Assembly (NCBI RefSeq): GCF_014191545.1
Contig: NZ_AP023361.1
Span: forward strand, 1,826,501 to 1,890,500
Source: Terrihabitans soli
GTDB lineage: Bacteria; Pseudomonadota; Alphaproteobacteria; Rhizobiales; Methylopilaceae
Length of the DNA: 64,000 nucleotides
Direction of reading: 5' to 3'
Numbering within the stretch: position 1 is the first letter of the stretch; each line of letters opens with the position of its first letter. The position numbers and the translations under genes are program-made. This document shows positions 45,219 to 64,000 of the stretch, one piece after another. The notes beneath the pieces were generated by a model. The model ran no database searches. It saw only the letters and a list, made by a program, of their open reading frames with translations, and was not told where the DNA came from.

Positions 45219-45528
45219 CGATGCGCTCTCCCGACTTCTTGGCGACGCGCACCTTGCGGCCGTCATCGAGCGTCTTGAAGCCGACGCGGGTTGCCTTGCC
45301 GGTCGACGGATCGGCCAGCGCGATGTTCGACAGGTGGATCGTGCCTTCCTTGCGGATGAGGCCGCCTTCCTGATTGCCGGTCTGCTTCTGGTGGCGAACA
45401 TTGATGTTCACCCCGCGCACAACCGCACGTTCCGTCTTCGGATTGACGTTCAGCACTTCGCCCGCCTTGCCCTTGTCACGGCCCGACAGAACGACGACGC
45501 GATCGCCCTTCTTGATCTTGGCAGCCAT
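45211..45528 (-). CDS. rplX: 50S ribosomal protein L24
   Basis: 105 residues; [23 protein letters not shown] (KOW) and [18 protein letters not shown] are L24. An assembly initiator. Its end overlaps rplE, its start overlaps rplN by 1 nt. Confidence 0.98.
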   Translation of the reverse strand: MAAKIKKGDRVVVLSGRDKGKAGEVLNVNPKTERAVVRGVNINVRHQKQTGNQEGGLIRKEGTIHLSNIALADPSTGKATRVGFKTLDDGRKVRVAKKSGERIDA

Positions 45529-45896
45529 TACAGCACCTCCGGGGCGAGCGAGATGATCTTCATGTGGTTGCGGGCGCGCAGTTCGCGCGGCACCGGTCCG
45601 AAGATACGCGTGCCGATCGGCTCGCCTTCCTTGTTGATGAGCACAGCCGCGTTCTTGTCGAAGCGGATGACCGAACCGTCGGCGCGCTTGATGTCTTTGG
45701 CGGTGCGGACGATGACGGCCTTGACGACCTCGCCCTTCTTCACGCGGCCGCGCGGAATCGCTTCCTTGACGGAAACGACGATCACGTCGCCGACCGAAGC
45801 GTATTTACGCTTCGAGCCGCCCAGCACTTTGATGCACATGACCCGACGGGCGCCCGAATTATCGGCGACGTCGAGGTTGGACTGCATCTGGATCAT
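45528..45896 (-). CDS. rplN: 50S ribosomal protein L14
   Basis: 122 residues; [19 protein letters not shown] and [22 protein letters not shown]-like end; the standard length and full conservation identify L14, at the subunit interface. Confidence 0.98.
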   Translation of the reverse strand: MIQMQSNLDVADNSGARRVMCIKVLGGSKRKYASVGDVIVVSVKEAIPRGRVKKGEVVKAVIVRTAKDIKRADGSVIRFDKNAAVLINKEGEPIGTRIFGPVPRELRARNHMKIISLAPEVL

Positions 45897-45934
45897 GACA
45901 ATCTATCCTTCTTACTGACGGACCGGTTTCGTCT

Positions 45935-46225
45935 TCAGGCTTTCGCCTTGGACGACTTCGCCCGCCCTTCCTTATTTGCAGTGGCTGCGGCGCCCTCACC
46001 TTCGATGACACGCCAGCGCTTCAATTTCGAAATCGGCGCGCTCTCTTCGATGGCGACCTGCTGGCCGACCTTCACGGAGTTCGCTTCATCGTGTGCGTGA
46101 TAATTCTTCGTGCGACGCACCGTCTTCTTGAGAAGCGGATGCGTAAAGCGGCGCTCGACCTTCACGACGACGGTCTTGTCCTGCTTGTCGCTCACGACGG
46201 TGCCGCGGAGAATGCGTTTCGGCAT
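45935..46225 (-). CDS. rpsQ: 30S ribosomal protein S17
   Basis: 96 residues; [21 protein letters not shown] and [21 protein letters not shown] are S17. The C-terminus ([19 protein letters not shown]) adds a short Lys/Ala tail compared with ~80-residue homologues. Confidence 0.97.
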   Translation of the reverse strand: MPKRILRGTVVSDKQDKTVVVKVERRFTHPLLKKTVRRTKNYHAHDEANSVKVGQQVAIEESAPISKLKRWRVIEGEGAAATANKEGRAKSSKAKA

Positions 46226-46229
46226 CTAA

Positions 46230-46598
46230 TTAATCCTCAGCCTTCTTCGCGCTCTTCTTCGAGGCGGTCTTGGTTTCGCTCTTGGCCTTCGGCTCAGCCT
46301 TGGCCTTGGCCGGCTTGGCGGCCTTCGTTTCTTCGCTCTTGGGCGCAGCTTCAGCCTTGGCCGGCTTTGCCTTCGGCGCCTTCGGGGCGCGGGCGATGAC
46401 TTCCTTGCCCTGAGCGCGCTCGTTCGCGACCGTCAGAAGACGGGCGATCGTGCGGCGGATCTCGCGGAAGCGGGTCGCCTTTTCGAGCTGTCCCGTCGCG
46501 CGCTGGAAGCGAAGATTGAACTCTTCCTTCTTGAGCTTCAGGACTTCGTCGTTGATCTGGTCGGCGCTGAGCGCACGGACATCGCTGATTTTCGTCAT
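46230..46598 (-). CDS. rpmC: 50S ribosomal protein L29 with long Lys/Ala/Pro tail
   Basis: 122 residues from the ATG at 46596-46598; core 1-65 ([40 protein letters not shown]) is standard L29. Residues 66-122 are a low-complexity K/A/P/E tail ([20 protein letters not shown]). L29 normally ends at ~65-70 residues. It sits at the exit tunnel near L23. Four nt from rpsQ. Confidence 0.95.
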   Translation of the reverse strand: MTKISDVRALSADQINDEVLKLKKEEFNLRFQRATGQLEKATRFREIRRTIARLLTVANERAQGKEVIARAPKAPKAKPAKAEAAPKSEETKAAKPAKAKAEPKAKSETKTASKKSAKKAED

Positions 46599-46603
46599 AT
46601 CTC

Positions 46604-47017
46604 TTACTCCGCGATACGCGCGACAAAGCGCGTACGGATCGGAAGCTTGGCGGCGGCCAGGCGCAGCGCTTCGCGCGCGACCGTCTCGCTGACACCGTCG
46701 AGCTCGAACATGATGCGGCCCGGGGCAACGCGTGCCGCCCACAGTTCCACCGCGCCCTTGCCCTTACCCATGCGCACTTCGGTCGGCTTCTTGGTGACCG
46801 GCACGTCGGGGAACACGCGGATCCACACACGGCCCTGGCGCTTCATTTCGCGGGTCATGGCGCGGCGCGCGGCTTCGATCTGACGCGCGGTGACGCGCTC
46901 AGGTTCGAGGGCCTTGAGACCGAAAGACCCGAAGGTCAGAGTCGTCCCGCCCTTCGCGGTGCCGGAAATCCGGCCCTTGAACTGCTTGCGGAACTTGGTG
47001 CGCTTCGGCGAAAGCAT
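46604..47017 (-). CDS. rplP: 50S ribosomal protein L16
   Basis: 137 residues; [16 protein letters not shown] and [17 protein letters not shown] are L16. Lies near the A-site tRNA; required for peptidyl transferase centre maturation. Confidence 0.98.
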   Translation of the reverse strand: MLSPKRTKFRKQFKGRISGTAKGGTTLTFGSFGLKALEPERVTARQIEAARRAMTREMKRQGRVWIRVFPDVPVTKKPTEVRMGKGKGAVELWAARVAPGRIMFELDGVSETVAREALRLAAAKLPIRTRFVARIAE

Positions 47018-47046
47018 GTGTTTAGTCCTCTAATTCCTAAAGCCGA

Positions 47047-47760
47047 TCACTCGGCCGCTTCGCGCTCACGGCGCGTGCGGCCCGTGGAGCCCTCACCCTC
47101 GCTCAGGCGCTTGTCCTGAGCCATGGGGTCGTGCTCCATGATCTCGCCCTTGAAAATCCAAACCTTGACGCCGCACGTGCCCATCGCGGTATGCGCGGTG
47201 GAAACGCCGTAGTCGATGTCGGCACGCAGCGTGTGCAGCGGAACGCGGCCCTCGCGGTACCATTCCGTGCGCGCGATTTCGGCGCCGCCGAGACGGCCCG
47301 AGCACGTGATGCGGATGCCTTCGGCACCCAGGCGCATCGCCGACTGCACGGCGCGCTTCATAGCGCGGCGGAACGCAACGCGGCGCTCGAGCTGCTGAGC
47401 GATCGAGTCGGACACAAGCTGGGCGTCGATTTCGGGCTTGCGCACTTCAACGATGTTGATGTGCACTTCCGAGCCGGTCATCGCGCCGACCTTCTTGCGC
47501 AGCTTCTCGATGTCCGCGCCCTTCTTGCCGATGACGATGCCCGGACGAGCCGAGTGGATCGTAACGCGGCACTTCTTGTGCGGACGCTCGATGACGATCT
47601 TCGACACAGCAGCCTGCTTCAGATCCTTCAGCAGCGCGTCGCGGATCTTGAAATCCTCGTGCAGCAGCTGACCGTATTCGCCCTTGTTGGAGTACCAGCG
47701 CGAATCCCAGGTGCGGTTGATGCCGAGGCGAAGCCCGACCGGATTAACTTTCTGACCCAT
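47047..47760 (-). CDS. rpsC: 30S ribosomal protein S3
   Basis: 237 residues; [20 protein letters not shown] start, the KH motif [18 protein letters not shown] and [21 protein letters not shown] are S3. Forms the mRNA entry tunnel. Starts 1 nt inside the rplV stop. Confidence 0.98.
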   Translation of the reverse strand: MGQKVNPVGLRLGINRTWDSRWYSNKGEYGQLLHEDFKIRDALLKDLKQAAVSKIVIERPHKKCRVTIHSARPGIVIGKKGADIEKLRKKVGAMTGSEVHINIVEVRKPEIDAQLVSDSIAQQLERRVAFRRAMKRAVQSAMRLGAEGIRITCSGRLGGAEIARTEWYREGRVPLHTLRADIDYGVSTAHTAMGTCGVKVWIFKGEIMEHDPMAQDKRLSEGEGSTGRTRREREAAE

Positions 47761-48140
47761 CAGGCGCTCTCCCGCACTTCGCGCACGACGATCGTCAGAT
47801 GCGAGAATGCTTTTTCGATACGGCCGACGCGACCGCGGGCACGCGGCGAGAAGCGCCGCATGACGAAGGCCTTGCCGACATGAGCCTCGGCGACGATCAG
47901 ATCGTCGACATCGAGGCTGTGATTGTTCTCGGCATTGGCGATCGCGCTTTCGAGCGTCTTCTTGACGTCTTTCGCAATGCGCTTCTTCGAGAACTGAAGA
48001 TCGGCAAGCGCGGTCTTGACCTGCTTGCCACGAATGAGCTGCGCGACGAGGTTGAGCTTCTGCGGGCTGATACGGATCACCCGCGTCTTGGCCTGAGCCT
48101 CGTTGTCTTTCAGACGGCGCTCGGTCGCTTTCTTACCCAT
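47760..48140 (-). CDS. rplV: 50S ribosomal protein L22
   Basis: 126 residues; [19 protein letters not shown] and [22 protein letters not shown] are L22, whose hairpin lines the exit tunnel. Overlaps rpsS and rpsC by 1 nt each. Confidence 0.98.
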   Translation of the reverse strand: MGKKATERRLKDNEAQAKTRVIRISPQKLNLVAQLIRGKQVKTALADLQFSKKRIAKDVKKTLESAIANAENNHSLDVDDLIVAEAHVGKAFVMRRFSPRARGRVGRIEKAFSHLTIVVREVRESA

Positions 48141-48439
48141 TACTTAGCTCCCGGTGCCGGCTTCTTCACGGCCTTCTTGTCCCCGGCCGTGTGGCCGTGG
48201 AAGGTCCGCGTCGGCGCAAATTCGCCGAGCTTGTGGCCAACCATCTCTTCCGAGACGAAGACCGGAATGTGCTTCTGACCGTTGTGGACGCCGAATGTCA
48301 GGCCCACGAACTGAGGCAGAATGGTCGAGCGCCGGCTCCAGGTCTTGATGACCTCCGAGCGCGTGGATCCGCGGGCCGTATCTGCCTTCTTGAGCAGATA
48401 GCCGTCGACGAACGGACCTTTCCAGAGCGAACGTGCCAC
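48140..48439 (-). CDS. rpsS: 30S ribosomal protein S19
   Basis: 99 residues; [18 protein letters not shown] and [19 protein letters not shown] and [18 protein letters not shown] are S19, in the head near S13. Confidence 0.98.
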   Translation of the reverse strand: MARSLWKGPFVDGYLLKKADTARGSTRSEVIKTWSRRSTILPQFVGLTFGVHNGQKHIPVFVSEEMVGHKLGEFAPTRTFHGHTAGDKKAVKKPAPGAK

Positions 48440-48451
48440 GTTTTCGATCCC

Positions 48452-49285
48452 TTACTTCTTCTTCGCGTGCCGGCTCGACACGATGAATTTCGACGTCGAC
48501 TTGTTGTTGCGGGTCTTCTTGCCCTTTGTGGGCTTGCCCCACGGGGTGACCGGATGACGGCCGCCCGAGGTGCGGCCTTCGCCGCCGCCGTGCGGATGGT
48601 CAACCGGGTTCATCGCAACGCCGCGGTTATGCGGGCGGAAGCCCATCCAGCGCATACGGCCAGCCTTGCCGAAGCTCTGGTTCGAATGATCAGGGTTCGA
48701 CACCGAACCGACCGTCGCAAAGCACTGGCCGTTGACCAGACGCTGTTCGCCCGAACCCAGACGCAGCGCGACATAGCCCTGGTCGCGGCCGACGATCTGC
48801 GCATACGAGCCGGCGGACCGGGCGATCTGGCCGCCTTTGCCGATCTTCATCTCGATATTGTGCACGATCGTGCCGACCGGGATCGATGCCAGCGGCATCG
48901 CATTGCCCGGCTTCACGTCGACCAGCTGACCGGCAATAACCGTATCGCCGGCGGCCAGGCGCTGCGGCGCCAGAATGTAGCTCAGCTCGCCGTCATTATA
49001 CTTGATCAGCGCGATGAAGGCGGAGCGGTTCGGATCGTATTCGATCCGCTCAACCGTCGCCGGCACATCGAGCTTGCGGCGCTTGAAGTCGATCAGACGA
49101 TACGACTTCTTGTGGCCGCCGCCGCGGAAGCGGACGGTGATCCGGCCGAGATTGTTGCGGCCGCCATTCTTCGCCTTGCCTTCCGTCAGGCTCTTCTCGG
49201 GCTTGCCCTTGTAGAGTTCCGAACGGTTGACCAGGACGAGCTGGCGAAGGCTCGGCGTGACGGGTTTGAAGTTCTTCAGTGCCAT
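48452..49285 (-). CDS. rplB: 50S ribosomal protein L2
   Basis: 277 residues; [32 protein letters not shown], and the histidine-containing [14 protein letters not shown] of the peptidyl-transferase region are all present. Confidence 0.98.
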   Translation of the reverse strand: MALKNFKPVTPSLRQLVLVNRSELYKGKPEKSLTEGKAKNGGRNNLGRITVRFRGGGHKKSYRLIDFKRRKLDVPATVERIEYDPNRSAFIALIKYNDGELSYILAPQRLAAGDTVIAGQLVDVKPGNAMPLASIPVGTIVHNIEMKIGKGGQIARSAGSYAQIVGRDQGYVALRLGSGEQRLVNGQCFATVGSVSNPDHSNQSFGKAGRMRWMGFRPHNRGVAMNPVDHPHGGGEGRTSGGRHPVTPWGKPTKGKKTRNNKSTSKFIVSSRHAKKK

Positions 49286-49302
49286 GATCTATCTCGTCTC
49301 GC

Positions 49303-49599
49303 TCACAGACCCGTGGTCACGTCGATGCGGGAGCCTTCGGCCAGCGTCACGACGGCTTTCTTGACGTCGCTGCGCACACCGGGGCGGCCCTTGAACATTT
49401 TCACTTTGCCTTTGGTGACCAGCGTATTGACGCCGGTGACCTTGACGTCGAACAGCTTCTCGACGGCCGCTTTGATCTGCGGCTTCGTCGCGTTGCGGGC
49501 GACCTTGAAGACAACTTTGTTGTGCTCGGACGCAACCGTCGCCTTTTCGGTGATGACCGGCGACTTGATCACGTCGTAGTGGCGCGCGTCTTTGCTCAT
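49303..49599 (-). CDS. rplW: 50S ribosomal protein L23
   Basis: 98 residues; [20 protein letters not shown] and [20 protein letters not shown] are L23, the tunnel-exit docking site for trigger factor and SRP. Overlaps rplD by 4 nt. Confidence 0.98.
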   Translation of the reverse strand: MSKDARHYDVIKSPVITEKATVASEHNKVVFKVARNATKPQIKAAVEKLFDVKVTGVNTLVTKGKVKMFKGRPGVRSDVKKAVVTLAEGSRIDVTTGL

Positions 49600-50216
49600 T
49601 TGAAGCGCTCCTCAAGCGCGTCCACGGCAGCCTTGCTGAGCACGAGCGTGTCGTGACGCAGGATGTCGTAAACATTGATGCCCTGCACCGGCAGCACGTC
49701 CACATGCGGGACGTTGCGGACGGCGAGGCCCAGGTTCTTTTCGACTTCGGCGCCGTCGACGATCAGCGTCGAGGCAAAGCCAAGCTTCTTCAGCTGCGCG
49801 CGGAACGCCTTGGTCTTGGCATCCTTCAGCGCAACCGTATCGACGATGATCAGACCGCCCTCTTTCGCCTTGGCCGACAGCGCATGCTTCAGGCCGAGCG
49901 CACGGACCTTCTTCGGAAGGTCATGCGCATGGCTGCGCACCACCGGACCGAAGACCCGTCCGCCGCCACGGAACTGCGGAGCAGACGCGGCGTGATGGCG
50001 GGCACGACCGGTGCCCTTCTGCTTGTACATCTTCGACTTGGTACGATCGATTTCCGAACGGCCCTTGGTCTTGTGCGTGCCGGCGCGGCGCTTGGCGAGC
50101 TGCCAGCGCACGACGCGGGCCAGGATGTCCTGACGCACTTCGAGAGCGAAGATGGAATCGGACAGGGTCACCTTGCCGGCGTCCTTGCCCTCGAACGTCT
50201 TGACGGCGATATCCAT
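49596..50216 (-). CDS. rplD: 50S ribosomal protein L4
   Basis: 206 residues; [30 protein letters not shown] segment (the tunnel loop) and the [15 protein letters not shown] end are L4. In gammaproteobacteria L4 autoregulates the S10 operon; whether it does here is not visible. Confidence 0.98.
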   Translation of the reverse strand: MDIAVKTFEGKDAGKVTLSDSIFALEVRQDILARVVRWQLAKRRAGTHKTKGRSEIDRTKSKMYKQKGTGRARHHAASAPQFRGGGRVFGPVVRSHAHDLPKKVRALGLKHALSAKAKEGGLIIVDTVALKDAKTKAFRAQLKKLGFASTLIVDGAEVEKNLGLAVRNVPHVDVLPVQGINVYDILRHDTLVLSKAAVDALEERFK

Positions 50217-50998
50217 CAGGCGTCTCCCTCAGTCTTGGCTTCGGGAGCGACAGCTGCCGGCGCGGTCTCTTCGACCGGCGCCTTTTCTTCGGCAGCCTGC
50301 TTCGGCGAAGCGTTTTTGTCTTCGTTCAGACGGAACTTGCCGGGCGTCGGCACGTCCTTCGGAAGCGCGCGCTTGACGGCGTCGCGGATCTCGACCCAGC
50401 CACCCTTGACGCCGGGAACGGCGCCTTCGATGAGGATCAGACCGCGTTCGACATCCGTGCGGACGACCTTCAGGTTCTGCGTCGTGACGCGCTCGACACC
50501 GAGATGACCGGCCATCTTCTTGTTCTTGAAGACCTTGCCGGGATCCTGACGCGAACCCGTCGAACCGTGCGAACGATGCGAGATCGAGTTACCGTGCGAG
50601 GCACGGCCGCCGGCGAAGTTCCAGCGCTTCATCGAACCGGCAAAGCCTTTGCCGGTCGTCGTGCCCGTGGCGTCAACGAACTGGCCGGCAACGAAGTGAT
50701 CGGCCGTGATCTCGGCGCCGACGGGGATAAGCCCGTCCGCCGGAACGCGGAACTCAACCACTTTGCGCTTCGGTTCGACCTTGGCGACAGCGAACTGGCC
50801 GCGAACGGCCTTTGAAAGGTTCTTCGGCTTGCGCGTACCTGCGCCGAGCTGCACGGCCGCATAGCCGTCCTTCTCGACGGTGCGGTGGGCGACCACCTGG
50901 CACTGTTCGAGCTTCAGAACCGTAACCGGGATATGCTCGCCGGCGTCGGTGAAGACGCGGGTCATTCCCAGTTTCTGAGCAATCACTCCGGACCGCAT
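50216..50998 (-). CDS. rplC: 50S ribosomal protein L3
   Basis: 260 residues from the ATG at 50996-50998 ([16 protein letters not shown]); the frame extends upstream without need. [20 protein letters not shown] and [15 protein letters not shown] are L3. The acidic Ala/Glu C-terminal tail (about 40 residues) is longer than in E. coli. Confidence 0.97.
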   Translation of the reverse strand: MRSGVIAQKLGMTRVFTDAGEHIPVTVLKLEQCQVVAHRTVEKDGYAAVQLGAGTRKPKNLSKAVRGQFAVAKVEPKRKVVEFRVPADGLIPVGAEITADHFVAGQFVDATGTTTGKGFAGSMKRWNFAGGRASHGNSISHRSHGSTGSRQDPGKVFKNKKMAGHLGVERVTTQNLKVVRTDVERGLILIEGAVPGVKGGWVEIRDAVKRALPKDVPTPGKFRLNEDKNASPKQAAEEKAPVEETAPAAVAPEAKTEGDA

Positions 50999-51014
50999 TG
51001 TCGTGGTCTTTCTC

Positions 51015-51323
51015 TCAGAGCTTGATTTCAACGTCGACGCCGGCGGCGAGGTCGAGCTTCATCAGCGCGTCCACCGTCTGGGGCGTCGGGTCAACGATGT
51101 CGAGAAGACGCTTGTGCGTGCGCATTTCAAACTGCTCACGGCTCTTCTTGTCGACGTGGGGGCTACGGTTGACCGTGAACTTCTCGATGCGCGTCGGCAG
51201 CGGAATGGGTCCGCGCACGCGCGCACCCGTCCGCTTCGCGGTCGAGACGATCTCCTTCGTCGACGTATCGAGAATTCGATGGTCGAACGCTTTGAGCCGG
51301 ATCCTGATATTCTGACCGTTCAT
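51015..51323 (-). CDS. rpsJ: 30S ribosomal protein S10
   Basis: 102 residues; [16 protein letters not shown] and [23 protein letters not shown] are S10 (NusE). Start of the S10 group; a GC hairpin lies between it and tuf. Confidence 0.98.
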   Translation of the reverse strand: MNGQNIRIRLKAFDHRILDTSTKEIVSTAKRTGARVRGPIPLPTRIEKFTVNRSPHVDKKSREQFEMRTHKRLLDIVDPTPQTVDALMKLDLAAGVDVEIKL

Positions 51324-51343
51324 GATCTTCTCTTTCCTGCGTC

Positions 51344-51361
51344 GCGCCCCCGAAGGGGCGC
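51344..51361 (-). promoter_or_regulatory. hairpin between tuf and rpsJ
   Basis: GCGCCCC (51344-51350) and GGGGCGC (51355-51361) form a 7-bp stem with a CGAA tetraloop (TTCG on the coding strand). No T-run follows on the - strand, so it is more likely an RNA-processing or attenuator element than a terminator. Confidence 0.4.
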
Positions 51362-51380
51362 TCGACGAGGGTTGCCCTAA

Positions 51381-52571
<1,191 letters not shown>

Positions 52572-52616
52572 GGCGGAACTCCGTTCCTCGTATCTTTAGT
52601 ATCTGTGTAACGACGA

Positions 52617-54692
<2,076 letters not shown>

Positions 54693-54724
54693 AGTCTATC
54701 CTCAAAATCCAGTCTGTACGCCGA

Positions 54725-55195
54725 TTACCAACGGTAATGCGAGAAGGCGCGGTTCGCGTCCGCCATGCGGTGCGTGTCTTCGCGCTTCTTGACGGCGGTG
54801 CCGCGATTGTTCGCGGCGTCGAGCAGTTCGGCCGACAGCTTGTCGGTCATGGTCTTTTCGTTGCGGGCGCGCGCGGCCGTGATCAGCCAGCGAATCGCAA
54901 GCGCCTGACGGCGGTCGGGACGAACCTCGACCGGAACCTGATAGGTCGCACCGCCGACGCGGCGTGAGCGGACTTCGACGGACGGCGCGACATTGTCGAG
55001 CGCGGCGTGGAAGACATCCAGCGGGTGCTGCTTGGCGCGCGATTCGATCGTGTCGAAAGCGCCGTAAACGATCGTCTCGGCCACGGACTTCTTGCCGTGT
55101 TCCATGACGCAATTCATGAACTTGGTGACGATGATGTCACCGAATTTGGGATCCGGGATGATCTCCCGGCGCTCGGCACGATGGCGGCGCGACAT
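54725..55195 (-). CDS. rpsG: 30S ribosomal protein S7
   Basis: 156 residues; [20 protein letters not shown] start and [16 protein letters not shown]-type segment and RAFSHYRW end are S7. Head of the small subunit at the E/P sites. Confidence 0.98.
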   Translation of the reverse strand: MSRRHRAERREIIPDPKFGDIIVTKFMNCVMEHGKKSVAETIVYGAFDTIESRAKQHPLDVFHAALDNVAPSVEVRSRRVGGATYQVPVEVRPDRRQALAIRWLITAARARNEKTMTDKLSAELLDAANNRGTAVKKREDTHRMADANRAFSHYRW

Positions 55196-55208
55196 GGATC
55201 TCTCTCCC

Positions 55209-55580
55209 TTACTTCGGACGCTTCACGCCGTACTTCGAACGGCGCTGCTTACGGTTCTTGACGCCCTGGGTATCCAGAACGCCGCGGAGAATGTGGTAGC
55301 GAACGCCGGGAAGGTCCTTCACGCGGCCGCCGCGGATCATCACCACGGAGTGTTCCTGAAGGTTATGACCTTCGCCCGGGATGTAACCGATGACTTCGAA
55401 GCCGTTGGTGAGACGCACCTTTGCGACCTTACGAAGCGCCGAGTTCGGCTTCTTCGGGGTCGTCGTGTAAACACGTGTGCATACGCCGCGCTTCTGCGGG
55501 CATGCCTGAAGGTGGCGCGCCTTTTCGCGATAGACGGGCGCCTGCCGCGGCTTGCGGATCAACTGGCTGATAGTCGGCAT
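55209..55580 (-). CDS. rpsL: 30S ribosomal protein S12
   Basis: 123 residues from the ATG at 55578-55580; a longer frame (55607) has no support. [19 protein letters not shown] keeps the wild-type Lys (E. coli K42) and the loop near Lys87 ([13 protein letters not shown]) is also wild-type, so no streptomycin-resistance substitution is visible. Confidence 0.98.
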   Translation of the reverse strand: MPTISQLIRKPRQAPVYREKARHLQACPQKRGVCTRVYTTTPKKPNSALRKVAKVRLTNGFEVIGYIPGEGHNLQEHSVVMIRGGRVKDLPGVRYHILRGVLDTQGVKNRKQRRSKYGVKRPK

Positions 55581-55878
55581 TGTTCGCCTTTTCCTAATAG
55601 CGCTCATAGCGCTGCAAACACGTTCATCGCCCAGCCGTTCTCGTTACCGAGGCGGCGGGCGATTGCCCAAACAGAGGATCACCGCGCGAGGGATCGCGCT
55701 GCGATCTTGTGTCCTGAATGAACCAAAAATCTTGTTCTCGTCAGAGTTTAGGCCTGATGTCTCGTCGCTAGGTGCGTCGAGAAGCAAAACCTACATGCCT
55801 GTCGAAGTGCGCGGGTTCTAACCGCCTGCACCCATTGCCGTCAACCCCTGAGGGCTGCGTTTTTATGAGGGCGGATCG
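55581..55878. other. gene-free 298-bp leader of the str operon
   Basis: Holds the candidate promoter (55816-55844) and a predicted ~230-nt 5' leader for rpsL. No ORF with a ribosome binding site and no obvious ribosomal-protein binding element could be recognised. It is moderately AT-rich compared with the genes on both sides. Confidence 0.6.
55816..55844 (-). promoter_or_regulatory. candidate sigma-70 promoter of the str operon
   Basis: On the - strand TTGACG (55844-55839) and TTAGAA (55821-55816) are separated by exactly 17 nt, a good fit to alphaproteobacterial housekeeping promoters. Predicted transcription start near 55809. Confidence 0.5.
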
Positions 55879-56427
55879 CTATTTGTTCACCGTAGCCAAC
55901 GCCGCCGTCTGCCGGGGCCGCGGACGCAGGGCAACCGCATAGCCGGCGAGAGCTGCCACCCCACCCTGCCAGATCGCAAAAAGCGCCACCCATTGGAAGG
56001 CAATCAGTGCGCCGGCAATCGCGCCGAAGGCCAGAACCGCAGCCACATTATGCCAGTAGCGGAAGTCCTTAGCGGCCAGCCAGAGCGTCGCCGCGGTAAC
56101 GGCAGAGCCCACCAGCCCGGCGAGAATCCCGGCAAGGACCTCGTTTTCGAGGAACAGATCGCCGCCGGTTTTGACCGCAGCCCACCAGCCGATGGCAACG
56201 CCCAAGAACACGCCGAGAATGACGGCGATATTGCCCGTCTCCCAGTAATAGATGCCCAGAGCGAGCACGATGCCGAAGAAGAGTGCCGGCAGCATCGGGA
56301 CGCCATCGATCAAAAAGCGTTCGCCGTAGCGATCGTCGAACCCTATGAAATAGCTCAGTAAACCTGAAATCAGGCCACCGATCGCCATGATGAGGGCAGC
56401 CCTCACCGGCAAGCTTATCGTGTTCAT
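55879..56427 (-). CDS. hypothetical multi-pass membrane protein
   Basis: 182 residues from the ATG at 56425-56427 (GGGGGG SD, 6 nt away); a longer frame (56478) lacks an SD. About five hydrophobic segments (near 7-27, 38-58, 67-90, 95-120, 128-160), Gly/Ala-rich, ending in RPRPRQTAALATVNK. No family recognised. Lies between the AKR gene and the str promoter. Confidence 0.7.
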   Translation of the reverse strand: MNTISLPVRAALIMAIGGLISGLLSYFIGFDDRYGERFLIDGVPMLPALFFGIVLALGIYYWETGNIAVILGVFLGVAIGWWAAVKTGGDLFLENEVLAGILAGLVGSAVTAATLWLAAKDFRYWHNVAAVLAFGAIAGALIAFQWVALFAIWQGGVAALAGYAVALRPRPRQTAALATVNK

Positions 56428-56485
56428 GGAAGCCCCCCGTTTGCGACCACAGATTAGCCGCAGCCGGGGAGATTGCAACCAAAGG

Positions 56486-57472
<987 letters not shown>

Positions 57473-57504
57473 GTCTTTGTCTTCCCGATCTCAATCATTG
57501 AACG

Positions 57505-57531
57505 AAAAAGGGGCCGCTCGCGCAGCCCCTT
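57505..57531 (-). terminator. Rho-independent terminator of rpoC
   Basis: AAGGGGCCGC (57508-57517) and GCAGCCCCTT (57522-57531) form a 10-bp stem with one wobble and loop TCGC; reading on -, TTTTT follows (57509-57505). It is 25 bp past the rpoC stop and separates rpoBC from the AKR gene. Confidence 0.88.
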
Positions 57532-57555
57532 CTTCCGTTTTGCGGGTGCGGCGAA

Positions 57556-61761
<4,206 letters not shown>

Positions 61762-61890
61762 CTTATTCTCCTCAATGCGGACTTCGGGGCTGGCCCTGCC
61801 GTCCGCCGGCAATTTCGAATGCCTCCGGCCCTTACGGCGCGGAGGGGTCGGTGAAGGCAGGTCGCCCTGCCCTCACCTTTTAGTTCAGCG

Positions 61891-64000
<2,110 letters not shown>

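Overview
The window is GC-rich chromosomal DNA of an alphaproteobacterium, most likely of the order Hyphomicrobiales (Rhizobiales). This rests on gene content and order: an uninterrupted rpoBC / str / S10 / spc / alpha block with short-LID adk inside it and no rpsD or rpmJ; DUF1489 and DUF599 genes; an ATP12-type F1 assembly chaperone; a SPOR-domain carboxypeptidase; an RpoA of the rhizobial type; and a match to the general-stress EcfG promoter pattern (GGAAC-N16-CGTT). I cannot name the genus. No insertion sequence, integrase, phage gene or CRISPR array was found.

Layout. Positions 1-6602 (mostly +) carry the end of a SPOR-domain D-alanyl-D-alanine carboxypeptidase, a membrane J-domain protein (-), panC, small proteins, a glutathione S-transferase, an AT-richer membrane protein, and an overlapping DUF1489-DUF599-DUF3253 operon. 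6504-9992 (-) is a cation-transport pair, mgtE then kup. 10131-14180 has two lipoproteins, a glyoxalase-fold protein and a formaldehyde-detoxification pair (class III alcohol dehydrogenase plus a GST). 14260-19795 is an accessory surface-glycan region: a phosphatase, FkbM methyltransferase and GSCFA protein on -, then GT2, an MptE/DUF115-like protein and GT92 on +. 19948-25617 has a TerB-like conserved protein facing a double-receiver response regulator, acylphosphatase (apparent CTG start), lipB, fliN, tRNA-Leu(GAG), two tandem small exported paralogues, and ATP12/HAD genes. 25752-28941 is a divergent katG/oxyR pair with an inverted repeat between them. 28949-36814 holds RluA-type synthase, crcB, a split chromate transporter, rarA, a Deg protease, LemA/M48, GNAT and a small stress-type membrane protein.

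36900-64000 (-) is the transcription/translation core: (rpoB)-rpoC-terminator, an aldo/keto reductase and a membrane protein, a candidate str promoter, then rpsL-rpsG-fusA-tuf, S10, spc and alpha genes through rplQ, closed by a strong terminator at 36837-36864. Thirty genes in this run have short gaps or 1-8 nt overlaps and are probably co-transcribed in long units.

The most unusual items are the AGGAG-CTG start of the acylphosphatase, a 55-residue membrane protein with a textbook EcfG promoter, unusually long Lys/Ala/Pro tails on ribosomal proteins L29 and L30, the glycan gene cluster with a GSCFA protein, a 99-nt convergent overlap between kup and a DUF3253 protein, and a terminator-like hairpin touching the 5' end of the tRNA. 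No clearly new multi-gene defence or mobile system is visible. All positions and motifs were read by eye; no database search was run.
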